From contig NZ_JAMXKF010000001.1 in the NCBI RefSeq assembly GCF_024220585.1, positions 1,391,478 to 1,455,477 on the forward strand: a DNA stretch of 64,000 nucleotides. Reading direction: 5' to 3'. The DNA comes from Dyadobacter diqingensis (GTDB lineage: Bacteria > Bacteroidota > Bacteroidia > Cytophagales > Spirosomataceae). Within the stretch, counting starts at the first letter, position 1. The number at the start of each line of letters is the position of its first letter. Below are positions 17,632-27,590 of this stretch, one piece after another. The notes below the pieces were generated by a model. It searched no databases. It saw only the letters and a list, made by a program, of their open reading frames with translations, and was not told the origin of the DNA. The translations under genes and the position numbers were made by a program.

Positions 17632-18396
17632 CTATATTTCGCGGATCCAGATATTACGGAAACTCGTTGTGTTGTTGTGATCCTGCAATTTGATCGGGCC
17701 TGCACCATGCGGTGTAATATTAGGCTGACCAACGTAAGGCGTAGTACCCTGAATAGCCGTATGGTTCTGAACCACTACACCATTATGGATTACGGTAATG
17801 TAAGGTGGAATGGTCATTTGTCCATCCTTATTGAAATGCGGCGCTGTGTACACAACGTCATAAGTCTGCCACTCACCTGGTCCAACAGTTGCATTTACCA
17901 GAGGCATCGTTTGTTTGTAAATTGAACCAGCCTGTCCGTTTGAATACGTCGGGTTATTGTAGCTGTCAAGTACCTGAAGCTCGTAAATTCCCTGCATAAA
18001 AATACCGCTGTTACCGCGTCCCTGGCCGCTTCCTTCAACCTTTGCAGGCGTGCGCCACTCGATATGAAGCTGATAATCTGTGAAAGTCTTTTTTGTCTGG
18101 ATATCGCCTTTTTTAGGCGCACATGTCAGCGTGCCGTCAGCCACCGTCCATGGTGCCGGGCCATTGCCCTCATTTCCTGAAACCCACTGATCCAGATTTT
18201 TACCGTCAAATAAAACGATAGCATCCGAAGGCGCAGTAAATCCTGAAACCGCAGCTGAACCTTTACCAGGCGTTACTAAGCGTGGAACCGGAGTCCATAA
18301 TTCGCTTGACTCAGGTGTTTGTTTTGAGGGCTGTAACTGTGCATGTGATGCAGCTGCTGTCAAAATACCAGCCACAATCATTGTAATTTTTTTCAT
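17632..18396 (-). CDS. DUF1080 (3-keto-disaccharide hydrolase family) secreted protein
   Basis: A signal peptide (ending AASHAQ) precedes one DUF1080 jelly-roll: IVLFDGKNLDQWVSGNEG, WTVADGTLTCAPKKGDIQTK, FTDYQLHIEWRTPAK, GNSGIFMQGIYELQVLDSY, WQTYDVVYTAPHFNKDGQ and NTTSFRNIWIREI. The family (PF06439) includes hydrolases of 3-keto-glycosides. It is divergent from the GH92 gene across a 254-bp region that carries a LacI-type operator, so it probably belongs to the same regulon. A perfect terminator follows it. Confidence 0.9.
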   Translation of the reverse strand: MKKITMIVAGILTAAASHAQLQPSKQTPESSELWTPVPRLVTPGKGSAAVSGFTAPSDAIVLFDGKNLDQWVSGNEGNGPAPWTVADGTLTCAPKKGDIQTKKTFTDYQLHIEWRTPAKVEGSGQGRGNSGIFMQGIYELQVLDSYNNPTYSNGQAGSIYKQTMPLVNATVGPGEWQTYDVVYTAPHFNKDGQMTIPPYITVIHNGVVVQNHTAIQGTTPYVGQPNITPHGAGPIKLQDHNNTTSFRNIWIREI

Positions 18397-18595
18397 AGAT
18401 TATCAATCGATTTTTATTTGGAAATTATAAGGTTAAAAAAATACTGATTTACTCATTTTCCGGGAAAGCGGGTATATTCATTGTTGTCGAACAAAAAACT
18501 AATAAACGTTAACTTTCCTTAGAGATTTCAAATTTAGGCGTCTTGAATTGTATAATTAGCACAAATTTTAAAAATATAAATTGCTTACCCGCTTG

Positions 18596-18609
18596 CTAAA
18601 ACGTTTTAT
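18596..18609. promoter_or_regulatory. LacI-type operator 1, before GH92
   Basis: The site CTAAAACGTTTTAT is a palindrome with central CG, matching the operator form CTAAAnCGnTTTAG apart from its last base. A possible -33 TTG (18593-18595) and -7 box TACTTTTA (18613-18620) flank it with a 17-bp gap. A bound repressor would then sit between the promoter elements. It lies between the divergent DUF1080 and GH92 genes. Confidence 0.65.
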
Positions 18610-18650
18610 TTATACTTTTAACCCAAAGTTAATCTTGACCTGCACCTTTT

Positions 18651-21011
18651 ATGCGTCCATTTTCCATAAACAGCAATAGTAAAATTACGTTGCGTAAACT
18701 GCTTTCGGCGGCTGCTATCTTTGCCTCGCTGCATGTTTCTGCCCAAAAATCCACAGAAAATTATGTCCGTTATGCCAATCCGCTGATCGGGACTGCAAAA
18801 ATGGGACATACCTATCCGGGGGCAACGGTCCCTTTTGGTATGGTTCAGCTAAGCCCCGATACCGACACACTGCCCTATGGCGTGAAGGGAAAGTATAATC
18901 CGGATGTTTACAAATTCTGTGCGGGTTATCAGTACGACAGTAAAACGATTGTCGGTTTCAGCCACACGCATTTCAGCGGAACGGGTCATTCAGACCTGGG
19001 AGATTTCCTGATCATGCCCACAACAGGAAAACTGCAACTGAACAGCGGAACCGAAGACAAACCTGAAAACGGCTATCGTTCTGCTTTTTCGCATAAAAAT
19101 GAAGTGGCAGAGCCCTCCTATTATAAGGTAAAACTCGACGACCATAACATCACCGCAGAACTGACTGCCAGTAACCGCGTGGGAATGCACCAATATACTT
19201 TCCCAAAATCAGACGAAGCCCATATCATTCTGGACCTGATGGCCGGGATTTATCAATACGACAACAAGAACGTCTGGACTTTTGTACGTGTTGAAAATGA
19301 TACGCTGATAACCGGTTTTCGCCAGACCAATGGCTGGGCGAGAACACGGACAGTTTATTTTGCCATGACGTTCAGCAAGCCGTTCCGTACTTATGGGACC
19401 AAAATTGATGATAACAATGTCTACAAAGGTTTCTGGAAAAAATTTGATCAGGAACATAACTTCCCGGAAGTAGCCGGGAGAAACCTGAAAATGTATTTCG
19501 ATTTCCAGACCGCGGAAAACGAAAAGATCAAAATCAAATTTGCAATCTCTCCTGTGAGCACGCAGGGCGCTCTGGCGAACATGAAAGCCGAAATACCGCA
19601 TTGGGATTTTGACCGTGTAAAAACGGAAGGACAGGCGCTTTGGAACAAGGAATTCAATAAAGTGGCTGTAAAAACGATCAATGAAGATGATAAGGTGAAT
19701 TTTTATACTGCATTGTATCATTCATTTTTAGGCCCGACCACTTATATGGATGTGGACGGATCTTACAAAGGTCTGGATATGAATATTTATAAAACGGATG
19801 GATCGACCAATTATACGAGTTTCTCCCTTTGGGATACCTACCGGACACTGCATCCGCTTTTCAACGTCTTGCAGCCGGCACGAAATGCCGATATGATCAA
19901 ATCCATGCTGGCACACTATAACCAGAGCGTTCATAAAATGCTTCCGGTTTGGTCGCATTATGCCAATGAAAACTGGTGTATGATCGGCTACCATTCCGTA
20001 CCGGTCATTGCGGATGCGGTGATTAAAGGCAATGCAAATTTTGACGTAAACAAGGCGCTGGAAGCTTGTGTGACCACAGCCAGAAACAAATATTATGACG
20101 GCCTGAACTACTACATGGAGAAAGGTTTTGTGCCGGACGACAAAAATTCATCATCGGTTTCCAAGACTCTGGAATATGCCTACGACGACTGGTGTATTGC
20201 CCAGATGGCGAAAAAACTGGGCCGTAATGATATTTACGAAGAGTTCAGCAAGCGTGCCAATAACTATAAAAATGTCTACGATCCGTCCATCGGATTTATG
20301 CGTCCGAAACTGAACGACGGCAGCTGGCGTAAAGACTTTGACCCGTTGGATACACACGGACAAGGTTTTATCGAAGGAAATTCCTGGAATTACAGTTTGT
20401 ACGTGCCCCAGGCACCGGCTGAAATGATCGAACTGATGGGTGGCAAGAAACGGTTCACCACACATCTCGATTCGCTTTTCAGCATGAATTTGCCGGATAA
20501 ATATTTCGAAAACACGGAAGATATCTCCCGCGAAGGCATTATCGGAAATTATGTGCACGGCAATGAGCCCTCTCACCACGTGGCATATCTTTACAACTGG
20601 CTTGACCAACCATGGAAAACAGAGGATAAAATCCGGATGATTTTGAAAGCCATGTACAAACCAACCATTGATGGTCTGGGTGGCAATGATGATTTCGGAC
20701 AAATGAGCGCCTGGTTTATTTTCAGCTCCCTTGGTTTTTACCCGGTTGCGCCCGGTTCTGACCAATATATCATCGGCAGCCCGGCGGTACAAAATGCAAA
20801 ACTGAACCTTGAAAATGGTAAAACTTTTGAAATTGATGTAAAAGACCAGGCCGACAAAAATGTCTACATTCAGAAAATAGAACTGAACGGTAAAGTTTTG
20901 ACGCGCAATTACATCACACATGCCGAAATCATGGACGGAGGGCAGATTAAATTCTATATGGGTGCCAAGCCAAATAAGAAAAGAGTAACAGCAGAAGCGA
21001 TTAAGAAATGA
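18651..21011 (+). CDS. GH92 alpha-mannosidase, secreted
   Basis: A signal peptide (ending HVSAQ) is followed by the GH92 fold: YVRYANPLIGTAKMGHTYPG, VGFSHTHFSGTGHSDLGDF, then in the helical domain WDTYRTLHPL, NEPSHHVAYLYNW and GLGGNDDFGQMSAWFIFSSL, with YIIGSPAV near the end. Length 786 is typical. Known members are calcium-dependent exo-alpha-mannosidases acting by inversion. It opens a plus-strand run that continues with LacI, SusC and SusD, which suggests an alpha-mannoside or mannose-containing glycan as substrate of the locus. Confidence 0.95.
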   Translation: MRPFSINSNSKITLRKLLSAAAIFASLHVSAQKSTENYVRYANPLIGTAKMGHTYPGATVPFGMVQLSPDTDTLPYGVKGKYNPDVYKFCAGYQYDSKTIVGFSHTHFSGTGHSDLGDFLIMPTTGKLQLNSGTEDKPENGYRSAFSHKNEVAEPSYYKVKLDDHNITAELTASNRVGMHQYTFPKSDEAHIILDLMAGIYQYDNKNVWTFVRVENDTLITGFRQTNGWARTRTVYFAMTFSKPFRTYGTKIDDNNVYKGFWKKFDQEHNFPEVAGRNLKMYFDFQTAENEKIKIKFAISPVSTQGALANMKAEIPHWDFDRVKTEGQALWNKEFNKVAVKTINEDDKVNFYTALYHSFLGPTTYMDVDGSYKGLDMNIYKTDGSTNYTSFSLWDTYRTLHPLFNVLQPARNADMIKSMLAHYNQSVHKMLPVWSHYANENWCMIGYHSVPVIADAVIKGNANFDVNKALEACVTTARNKYYDGLNYYMEKGFVPDDKNSSSVSKTLEYAYDDWCIAQMAKKLGRNDIYEEFSKRANNYKNVYDPSIGFMRPKLNDGSWRKDFDPLDTHGQGFIEGNSWNYSLYVPQAPAEMIELMGGKKRFTTHLDSLFSMNLPDKYFENTEDISREGIIGNYVHGNEPSHHVAYLYNWLDQPWKTEDKIRMILKAMYKPTIDGLGGNDDFGQMSAWFIFSSLGFYPVAPGSDQYIIGSPAVQNAKLNLENGKTFEIDVKDQADKNVYIQKIELNGKVLTRNYITHAEIMDGGQIKFYMGAKPNKKRVTAEAIKK

Positions 21012-21053
21012 TTGTGTATATTGCTTTCTGAATTTTTTATATAAAAATAACTT

Positions 21054-21099
21054 AAATGAAAATTCATTGGGATCAAGTGGTTCTGATGAATTTTCATTT
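21054..21099 (+). terminator. Hairpin between GH92 and lacI-type gene
   Basis: A perfect 14-bp stem (21054-21067 with 21086-21099) with an 18-nt loop is followed by a T-rich tail. It lies 42 bp past the GH92 stop and 24 bp before the regulator start, so the regulator is probably transcribed partly on its own. Confidence 0.75.
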
Positions 21100-21122
21100 T
21101 TATTCTATCCATATTTGTAATA

Positions 21123-22160
21123 ATGCCGGCCAGTAAGACGAGTAAAAAACTTTCCATCCGTGACATCGGACGAGAATTAGGGATATCCATAACCACGGTA
21201 TCCTTCATTTTGAATGGGAAAGCAAAGGAGAAAAGGATCAGTGAGGCACTTACTGAAAAGGTTCTGAAATTTGTAGAAGAGGTTAATTTCAAACCCAACA
21301 TGATGGCGCAGGGATTGCGGACGGGAAAGTCCAAAATCATTTGCCTCATGGTTGAAGATATCTCCAACAACCTTCTTTTCGCCCAGGTGGCGCGCCTTAT
21401 TGAAGAGGAAGCGCACAACAAGGGTTACCGGATTATTTATTGCAGCACCGACAACAAAAAGGAAAAAGCGCTGGAACTGATCCGCCTGTTCCGCGACCGC
21501 TCAATTGATGGCTACATCATCACTCCTCCCGAAGGAATCGAAAATGAAGTACAATCGCTGATCAACGAAGGCATTCCGGTTGTTTTGATCGACCGCAACC
21601 TGCCCAAGCTGAAATGCAGCCATGTGGTGATTGAAAACCTGAACAGCACCAATGAGGCCATCAATCACCTGATCGCAAATGGCTTTAAAAATATCGCTTT
21701 TGTAACGCTGGATTCAGAACAGACCCAGATGGCAGACCGTTTGGGCGGTTACGAGAAAGCCTTATCGGATCACGGCTTAAAACCTTACATTAAAAAACTT
21801 GGTTTCCACGAAAGCCCCGAGCAGAATATCCGTGAAATTGTCTCCTTCCTTGGGGAAAATAAAAATATTGACGCTGTTTTCTTTGCCACCAACTACATCG
21901 GGGTCTGGGGTCTCCAGGCCATCAAAATTCTCAATCTGCGTATTCCGGATGACATTGCCGTCATTTCTTTCGACGATCAGGACCTTTTCAAATTTTACAG
22001 TCCTTCCATCACGGTCGTGGCCCAGCCCGTACCGGACATTTCCAATCACATTATCAAATTGATGCTTAACGCACTGGAAGAAAAAGATACAGGCGTACAC
22101 GAAATTGTTTTACCTGCAAAACTGATTGTAAGAGAGTCTTCTTCACTAAAAAACACCTGA
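21123..22160 (+). CDS. LacI-family transcriptional regulator of the GH92/SusCD locus
   Basis: The helix-turn-helix is LSIRDIGRELGISITTVSFI with hinge sequence FKPNMMAQGLRTGKS. The sensor domain is a classic LacI/GalR core (IICLMVEDISNNLLFAQVA, DRSIDGYIITPPEGIENEVQ, IAFVTLDSEQTQMADRLGG, IAVISFDDQDLFKFYSPSIT). Length 345 is typical. It lies between GH92 and susC. Operators of the CTAAAnCGnTTTAG form lie before both targets, so it is the obvious candidate regulator. LacI control in place of a hybrid two-component or ECF system is less common for SusCD loci. Confidence 0.93.
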   Translation: MPASKTSKKLSIRDIGRELGISITTVSFILNGKAKEKRISEALTEKVLKFVEEVNFKPNMMAQGLRTGKSKIICLMVEDISNNLLFAQVARLIEEEAHNKGYRIIYCSTDNKKEKALELIRLFRDRSIDGYIITPPEGIENEVQSLINEGIPVVLIDRNLPKLKCSHVVIENLNSTNEAINHLIANGFKNIAFVTLDSEQTQMADRLGGYEKALSDHGLKPYIKKLGFHESPEQNIREIVSFLGENKNIDAVFFATNYIGVWGLQAIKILNLRIPDDIAVISFDDQDLFKFYSPSITVVAQPVPDISNHIIKLMLNALEEKDTGVHEIVLPAKLIVRESSSLKNT

Positions 22161-22359
22161 AAAATCCTATCTGTAAACATGTAATTTCGAGATAACATTT
22201 GCATGATACTAAGATAACATTTAACTTGGCATCCAAATTGGAGCCAAGAGTTCTTGTTATGCCGCTCCCGGAATCAGACATTGATTCTATATAAAATCCC
22301 TACTATTTCTGTTTTTATTACAATTTATTAAAAACAAAACATTTAAAAATAGAAAAATG

Positions 22360-22373
22360 CTAAATCGATTTAG
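22360..22373. promoter_or_regulatory. LacI-type operator 2, before susC
   Basis: CTAAATCGATTTAG is a perfect palindrome; with one flanking G and C it extends to 16 bp (22359-22374). It shares the form CTAAAnCGnTTTAG with two other sites in this locus. Confidence 0.7.
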
Positions 22374-22520
22374 CGATATTATAGAAATGTAACTTTTAAA
22401 ATATTACAAAAACAAGAAATAGTTAGGCTTACACATAATTTCTTATTTCAACCAATCCCTTATAAACTTTTGTAAACCCATGAAAATAAAATAATTCCCT
22501 GCTCACTTAGTTAAAATTTA

Positions 22521-22534
22521 CTAAAACGATTTAG
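22521..22534. promoter_or_regulatory. LacI-type operator 3, just before susC
   Basis: CTAAAACGATTTAG has both half sites intact and one asymmetric base. It lies 36-49 bp upstream of the susC start codon, a position where bound protein could block transcription. Confidence 0.7.
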
Positions 22535-22569
22535 CGCCTATCAATTATTCTTAAACAGATCTAAGTTTC

Positions 22570-25500
22570 ATGAAAAGAAAAGTACTCGTAAATCATTTCA
22601 GGCCCAGAAGCGGGAAATTCCGGATGTTATGCCTGAGTTCCCTATCACTGGCCCTATGTTTTTCCGCACCGGCAACCCATGCTGAAAACGGAAAAAAAAT
22701 GGTGACTCCATTGATTACGAACAATGCTTCGGCAGAAGACATTCAGGTAAAAGGGAAGGTAGTTAGTGCCAAAGACAAAAGTGGTCTGCCTGGTGTTTCC
22801 GTTATCGTAAAGGGAACTTCCAAAGGTGTTACTACCGATATTGACGGAAACTACTCCATTGCAGTAGGCAGCGCACAGGACGTGTTGGTCTTCTCATTTG
22901 TAGGAAGCATCACGCAAGAAGTTGCCGTAGGTACCAAATCAGTAATCGATGTAGACCTGGCTGAAAACGCAAAATTGCTTGACGAGGTTGTGGTTGTAGG
23001 GTATGGTACCCAAACGAGAGAAAGAACCACTTCGGCAATTGCCAACATTACTTCTGACAACTTCAACAGATCCGGTGCACGTAACGCGATGGACCTTATC
23101 CAGGGAAAAGTTGCCGGTTTGAGCATCAACAGAAGCGGTTCTAACCCAAATTCGGGCGTTTCCATGCAGCTGCGTGGGGTGACGTCGCTTACAGGTGGTT
23201 TGGCTCCGCTTGTCGTTATTGACGGTATCCCGGGTGGTAACCTGGATCTTTTGCAACAGGACGACGTTGAGTCGATCAGTGTTTTGAAAGATGGTTCTGC
23301 GGCAGCTATTTATGGTACACGTGCCAATGGTGGTGTAATTCTGGTAACAACCAAAAAAGGAAAAGCCGGCAACGCGAAGTTCGATTACAATACTTATTTC
23401 AGAAAGGAATATGTGCGTAACCGTCCTGACTTCATGAATGCTGACCAGTACCGCGCCAAAATTTCCGAAGGTATCATTCCAAAAAGCGCTGATTATGGTT
23501 CTACAACGGATGCATACGATGCTTTGATCAACCACGGTAATCTTAGCCAAAACCATAACCTGGCGATGTCGGGTGGTGGAAAAAGCACAACATACCGCGC
23601 AAGTCTTTACTATCAGGATTTACAGGGTATTGCAAAAGAAAATGGTCGTAAACAATATGGCGGTCGTTTAAGCATCATGCAAACCGGTTTGAAAGACCGT
23701 TTGACAGCGCAGGTTAACTTGGCAACCAACTTCAACAAAGCCAACCGTTTAGGTGGCGGCGGCTGGGAAGGTTCGCTGGTTAGAAACCCGACTTTGTCAT
23801 TCTACAATCCTGACGGGACTTATTACTTCGAGCAAACAAGTACCAACGAAGTAGCACGTTTGAAACAGGAAACAAACCGTCGTCAACAGCAGACAACTTC
23901 GGCTGATGCGAAGTTGAATCTGGAAATTATCCCTGGTTTACAGGCGTCTATTTTCGGAGCCGTGCAGCGTGACAGCTATGTTGATGGTGCTTACCGCTCT
24001 CTTGCTTCTGAATTTTCAAAAGAAAACGACGTGTATCCAAACGGAGGTTATGCATCCAGAAATACCTATCTGAAAAATAACTATACGGTTGAACCGACAA
24101 TCTCTTTTGACAAAACATTTGGTACGAACCACACCATCAATGCCGTGGGAGGTTACAGTTATCAATATGCTGTCGAAGAAAACTTTGCAGCGGCTAACTA
24201 TGGTTTTGTGAATGACATTTTCGAAGAAAACAACCTGGGCGCTGGAAATCAGCTTGTTGTAGGAAAAGCGACCATGAGTAGCGGAAAAGGTGATAACACC
24301 CTGATCGCATTCTTTGGAAGAGCCAACTACTCTTTCGCTGATAAATACATGGTTTCTTTGATTCTTCGTCATGAAGGTTCTTCCCGTTTCGGTGTGAACA
24401 ACAAATGGGGAAATTTCCCGGCTGCGTCTGTGGGCTGGAACCTGAGCAAGGAGAAATTCATGGAAAACATCAAATTCGTAAACAGTCTTAAATTAAGAGC
24501 CGGATTTGGGGTAACAGGTAACCAGGAGATTGCGAACTATTCTTCGCTTGTTACATTGGGAACCGGTGGTGTGTACATCAACCCCGATGGAGAATGGAGA
24601 CAAACTTACGGTCCTAACAGAAACCCGAACCCGAATCTTAAATGGGAACGTAAAAAAGAATATAACCTTGGTGTTGACTTCGCTGTATTGAACAAAAGAT
24701 TGAGCGGATCTCTTGATGTCTTCAAACGTGTTACCAGCGATCTGTTGTATGAGTATACATCACAGTTGCCTCCATTCGTACGTGAGACGATTTATACCAA
24801 CGTAGGTTCTATTTCTAATAAAGGTATCGAACTTACTTTGAGTGGTGTGGCTGTTAAAACAAACGATTTCAGCTGGAATATCGATGCAACCGGAAGTTAT
24901 GTTACAAACCGGGCTGACGATCTATCCAACGATGTATTTAAAGTAGAAGCAATTTCTACGTCCAGCATCGGTGGCTACGGAGCCCTGGGACAAGCAATCC
25001 GCATCGAACAAGGCGGAAAACTGGGTAACTTCTACGGAAAGCGTTTTGCCGGATTTACAGAAGACGGAAAATGGTTGTTCTATAACCGTAAAGGCGAAAA
25101 AGTAAGATTCGATCAGATCAATAACTCAAACGATCCTAACGTATCAGATCTTTCTGTGATCGGGAATGCTATTCCAAAGATCAACGCATCGTTGACCAAC
25201 AACTTTACCTACAAAAATTTAAGTCTTCGTGTGTTCCTGAGAGGCCGTTTCGACTACGACATTCTGAACACGATGGACCTTTCTTATGGCAACAAAGTTT
25301 CGCTTCCAAACAATTTGCTGAACAGCGCTTTTGGAAAAAATGCAAAGCTTAATGATACGTACCAGTACTCTGACTACTACCTGGAATCGGGAAGTTTCCT
25401 AAAACTTGACGAGATCACTTTGAGCTACAATTTCAATCTTAAAAGTGATATTATCCGCTCTCTTCGTGTGTACGCAACAGCATCAAACCTTGCCACATTT

Positions 25501-25647
25501 ACCAAGTACACAGGTAACGATCCTGACTTCGTAAATGACACAGGTCTTGGAAGAGAAGACGACGAACAACGCCGCTTAGGTATTGACGGTCGCAGCGCTT
25601 ACCCGAACACCCGTTCCTTCTTAGTAGGTCTTAGTTTTGGTTTTTAA
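22570..25647 (+). CDS. SusC/RagA-family TonB-linked outer membrane receptor
   Basis: The N-terminus carries an export signal (LSLALCFSAPATHAEN). A carboxypeptidase-like regulatory domain follows at about residues 55-140 (VKGKVVSAKDKSGLPGVSVI, DIDGNYSIAV), then the plug (DEVVVVGYGTQTRERTTSAI, SISVLKDGSAAAIYGTRAN), then a beta-barrel to the C-terminal aromatic LVGLSFGF. Length 1025 is typical. It imports oligosaccharides with SusD using TonB energy. The stop overlaps the susD start by one base. Codon choice (frequent CGT, GGT, AAC) suggests high expression. Two operators lie upstream. Confidence 0.97.
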   Translation: MKRKVLVNHFRPRSGKFRMLCLSSLSLALCFSAPATHAENGKKMVTPLITNNASAEDIQVKGKVVSAKDKSGLPGVSVIVKGTSKGVTTDIDGNYSIAVGSAQDVLVFSFVGSITQEVAVGTKSVIDVDLAENAKLLDEVVVVGYGTQTRERTTSAIANITSDNFNRSGARNAMDLIQGKVAGLSINRSGSNPNSGVSMQLRGVTSLTGGLAPLVVIDGIPGGNLDLLQQDDVESISVLKDGSAAAIYGTRANGGVILVTTKKGKAGNAKFDYNTYFRKEYVRNRPDFMNADQYRAKISEGIIPKSADYGSTTDAYDALINHGNLSQNHNLAMSGGGKSTTYRASLYYQDLQGIAKENGRKQYGGRLSIMQTGLKDRLTAQVNLATNFNKANRLGGGGWEGSLVRNPTLSFYNPDGTYYFEQTSTNEVARLKQETNRRQQQTTSADAKLNLEIIPGLQASIFGAVQRDSYVDGAYRSLASEFSKENDVYPNGGYASRNTYLKNNYTVEPTISFDKTFGTNHTINAVGGYSYQYAVEENFAAANYGFVNDIFEENNLGAGNQLVVGKATMSSGKGDNTLIAFFGRANYSFADKYMVSLILRHEGSSRFGVNNKWGNFPAASVGWNLSKEKFMENIKFVNSLKLRAGFGVTGNQEIANYSSLVTLGTGGVYINPDGEWRQTYGPNRNPNPNLKWERKKEYNLGVDFAVLNKRLSGSLDVFKRVTSDLLYEYTSQLPPFVRETIYTNVGSISNKGIELTLSGVAVKTNDFSWNIDATGSYVTNRADDLSNDVFKVEAISTSSIGGYGALGQAIRIEQGGKLGNFYGKRFAGFTEDGKWLFYNRKGEKVRFDQINNSNDPNVSDLSVIGNAIPKINASLTNNFTYKNLSLRVFLRGRFDYDILNTMDLSYGNKVSLPNNLLNSAFGKNAKLNDTYQYSDYYLESGSFLKLDEITLSYNFNLKSDIIRSLRVYATASNLATFTKYTGNDPDFVNDTGLGREDDEQRRLGIDGRSAYPNTRSFLVGLSFGF

Positions 25648-27305
25648 TGTTAACAAAAATGATAAATTTTAAAAAAGCATTCAAAATTGCAGCAATGGCT
25701 TTGCCTTTGTTCGCAACAACTGCCTGTACCGATCTGGACGAAAACATATACGATCAGCTGGTAACAGACAATTTCTATAACAATAAAAATGAAGTTCTTT
25801 CCGCAGTACTTCGTCCTTACACCCATGCAAACGCATGGGCAACACCGGGGCAGGATGGCTGGTGGCGCTTAAACGAGCTTTCAGCGGATCAGCTTGCCTG
25901 GCCGGTAAAAGGTCGTCACGGGCAGGATGGCGGAAAGTGGCTACGTTTGCATTACCACAGCTGGACTGCCGATGAAGATGCCGTATGGGGTGCTTGGAGA
26001 TTGATGTGGTGGGGTCTTGGTCTTTGTACCGATCCGATCGAAGCTTTGGAAAGCCGCACACCTGCTTCCATGGGTATCACCGACACCGAAAAAGCAGCTT
26101 ACGTGTCTGAGCTAAAACTTTTACGTGCCTTCCATTACCTGAAAATCATGAGCTTGTTTGGTAACATTCCAACCGTTACCAAAGTGGGAGATCCTGTAAG
26201 CCCTCCTACCCAGCCACGTGCAGAGGTTTTCAAGTTTATCGAAAAAGAAATTCTTGATAACATTGCAGCGGCTCCGAAACTTTCACAAGGAATGATTGGT
26301 CGTATGACTCAGGCGGGTGGTTATGCCATGCTGGTTGAATTGTACCTGAACGCAGAAACCTGGACAGGAACAGCACGTTGGGATGACTGCGTTGCAGCTG
26401 CCAACAAACTGATCAACGGCGAAGCCGGTGGATTGAACGGTGCTCCTTCATTGGATGCCAACCTGACGGATACGTACAAACCAGCTAACTTCCAGTCAAA
26501 GGAAATTTTGTTCCAACTTGCTTACGAATTCAAAAAAGCGACGTTCCAGCCACAGTGGACAGGAGATTTCTTCCACTTCCAGCAGCGTTTTATCTACGGC
26601 GGTGCGCGTAACGGAAACGACGGTGTTGTTGTAATCCCTGGCGTTTACACAACCTTCAAAAACGCAGATAAGAGAAAGAAAGAGTGGATTCTGGAAGGAA
26701 CGCAATATCAGTATGCTGACCCTACAAAACCGGTTCTTGCCACAGGAGGAAATGAATACGACAACCAGCCGCTTGTTTTTGTTGATAACATCCGTAAAAA
26801 CAAAACGCTTCAGGCCGGACAGGACCCATCCACTTTGGCTTCTGACATGACACAAGGCGAAGAAAACAGTGGTGTGCGTTTCAACAAATACAAACTGGGT
26901 GCACTCGAAGATCCAAACTACAATGGATGCGACTGGGCGATCTATCGTTTGTCGTGGGTAATGTTTGCAAAAGCAGAAGCCCTTATGCGTAAAAACGGTA
27001 AGGTGGCAACACAGGAAGCTGTGGATCTTGTAAACCAGGTAAGACAGCGTGCTTACACGTCGGATGCATGGGCTACTGAAAAGTACACAACCGCAACTTT
27101 GACCCTGGACGAATTGCTTGCTGAACGTGGACGTGAGTTCATCTTCGAAGGTTTCCGTCGTGATGATTTGATCCGTTTTGACAAATTCACATCAGGAACC
27201 TGGTGGGATCACAAACCAACCGAATCATTCAAAAAGCTTTTCCCGATCCCGCGCAGACAGATCACGCTTAACGCGAATCTGAAACAAAACGACGGTTATA
27301 ACTAA
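25647..27305 (+). CDS. SusD/RagB-family nutrient-binding outer membrane lipoprotein
   Basis: The lipobox is FATTAC (Cys near residue 27). The SusD fold follows: DLDENIYDQLVTDNFYNNKN, AVWGAWRLMWWGLGLC, AYVSELKLLRAFHYLKIMSL, then in the C-terminal half MFAKAEALMRKNGKVATQEA, TLDELLAERGREFIFEGFRR and KKLFPIPRRQITLN. It caps the SusC barrel and binds glycans at the cell surface. The ATG at 25647 overlaps the susC stop by one base; an in-frame ATG at 25659 is an alternative. The coupling implies tight co-expression. Confidence 0.96.
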   Translation: MLTKMINFKKAFKIAAMALPLFATTACTDLDENIYDQLVTDNFYNNKNEVLSAVLRPYTHANAWATPGQDGWWRLNELSADQLAWPVKGRHGQDGGKWLRLHYHSWTADEDAVWGAWRLMWWGLGLCTDPIEALESRTPASMGITDTEKAAYVSELKLLRAFHYLKIMSLFGNIPTVTKVGDPVSPPTQPRAEVFKFIEKEILDNIAAAPKLSQGMIGRMTQAGGYAMLVELYLNAETWTGTARWDDCVAAANKLINGEAGGLNGAPSLDANLTDTYKPANFQSKEILFQLAYEFKKATFQPQWTGDFFHFQQRFIYGGARNGNDGVVVIPGVYTTFKNADKRKKEWILEGTQYQYADPTKPVLATGGNEYDNQPLVFVDNIRKNKTLQAGQDPSTLASDMTQGEENSGVRFNKYKLGALEDPNYNGCDWAIYRLSWVMFAKAEALMRKNGKVATQEAVDLVNQVRQRAYTSDAWATEKYTTATLTLDELLAERGREFIFEGFRRDDLIRFDKFTSGTWWDHKPTESFKKLFPIPRRQITLNANLKQNDGYN

Positions 27306-27337
27306 GAAATAATTATTCCTTACACTTAGCTTTTCTT

Positions 27338-27383
27338 ACAAATCCAACGACGGTTCATGTTCAGTACCGGCCGTTGGATTTGT
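27338..27383 (+). terminator. Hairpin after susD
   Basis: A 12-bp perfect stem (27338-27349 with 27372-27383) lies 33 bp after the susD stop. The tail TAATTTC is only moderately T-rich, so read-through to the DUF1080-PA14 gene is possible. Confidence 0.55.
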
Positions 27384-27590
27384 TAATTTCTTAAAGTGCA
27401 CGTGTTGATTCTCCCCAATAGAAATTATGGAAAAAGCAAACCTTCATATTATTTCTTAGCAGTTCAATATTAGCCTTTTAAAAAATGAATCAGAAAATGA
27501 TTTTCCATTCAAAAGAAATGTGATTTTCCCGATTCTTATATCGTAATTTGTTCCTCTTTTTATTATAAACCAATTAAGCTTACTTACTGT

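Larger units (their letters stand above)
22161..22569. other. AT-rich regulatory region before susC (409 bp)
   Basis: No gene is present. The stretch is strongly AT-rich and holds two LacI-type palindromes (listed separately), spaced 161 bp centre to centre. This spacing would allow DNA looping by a tetramer or two dimers. Confidence 0.7.
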
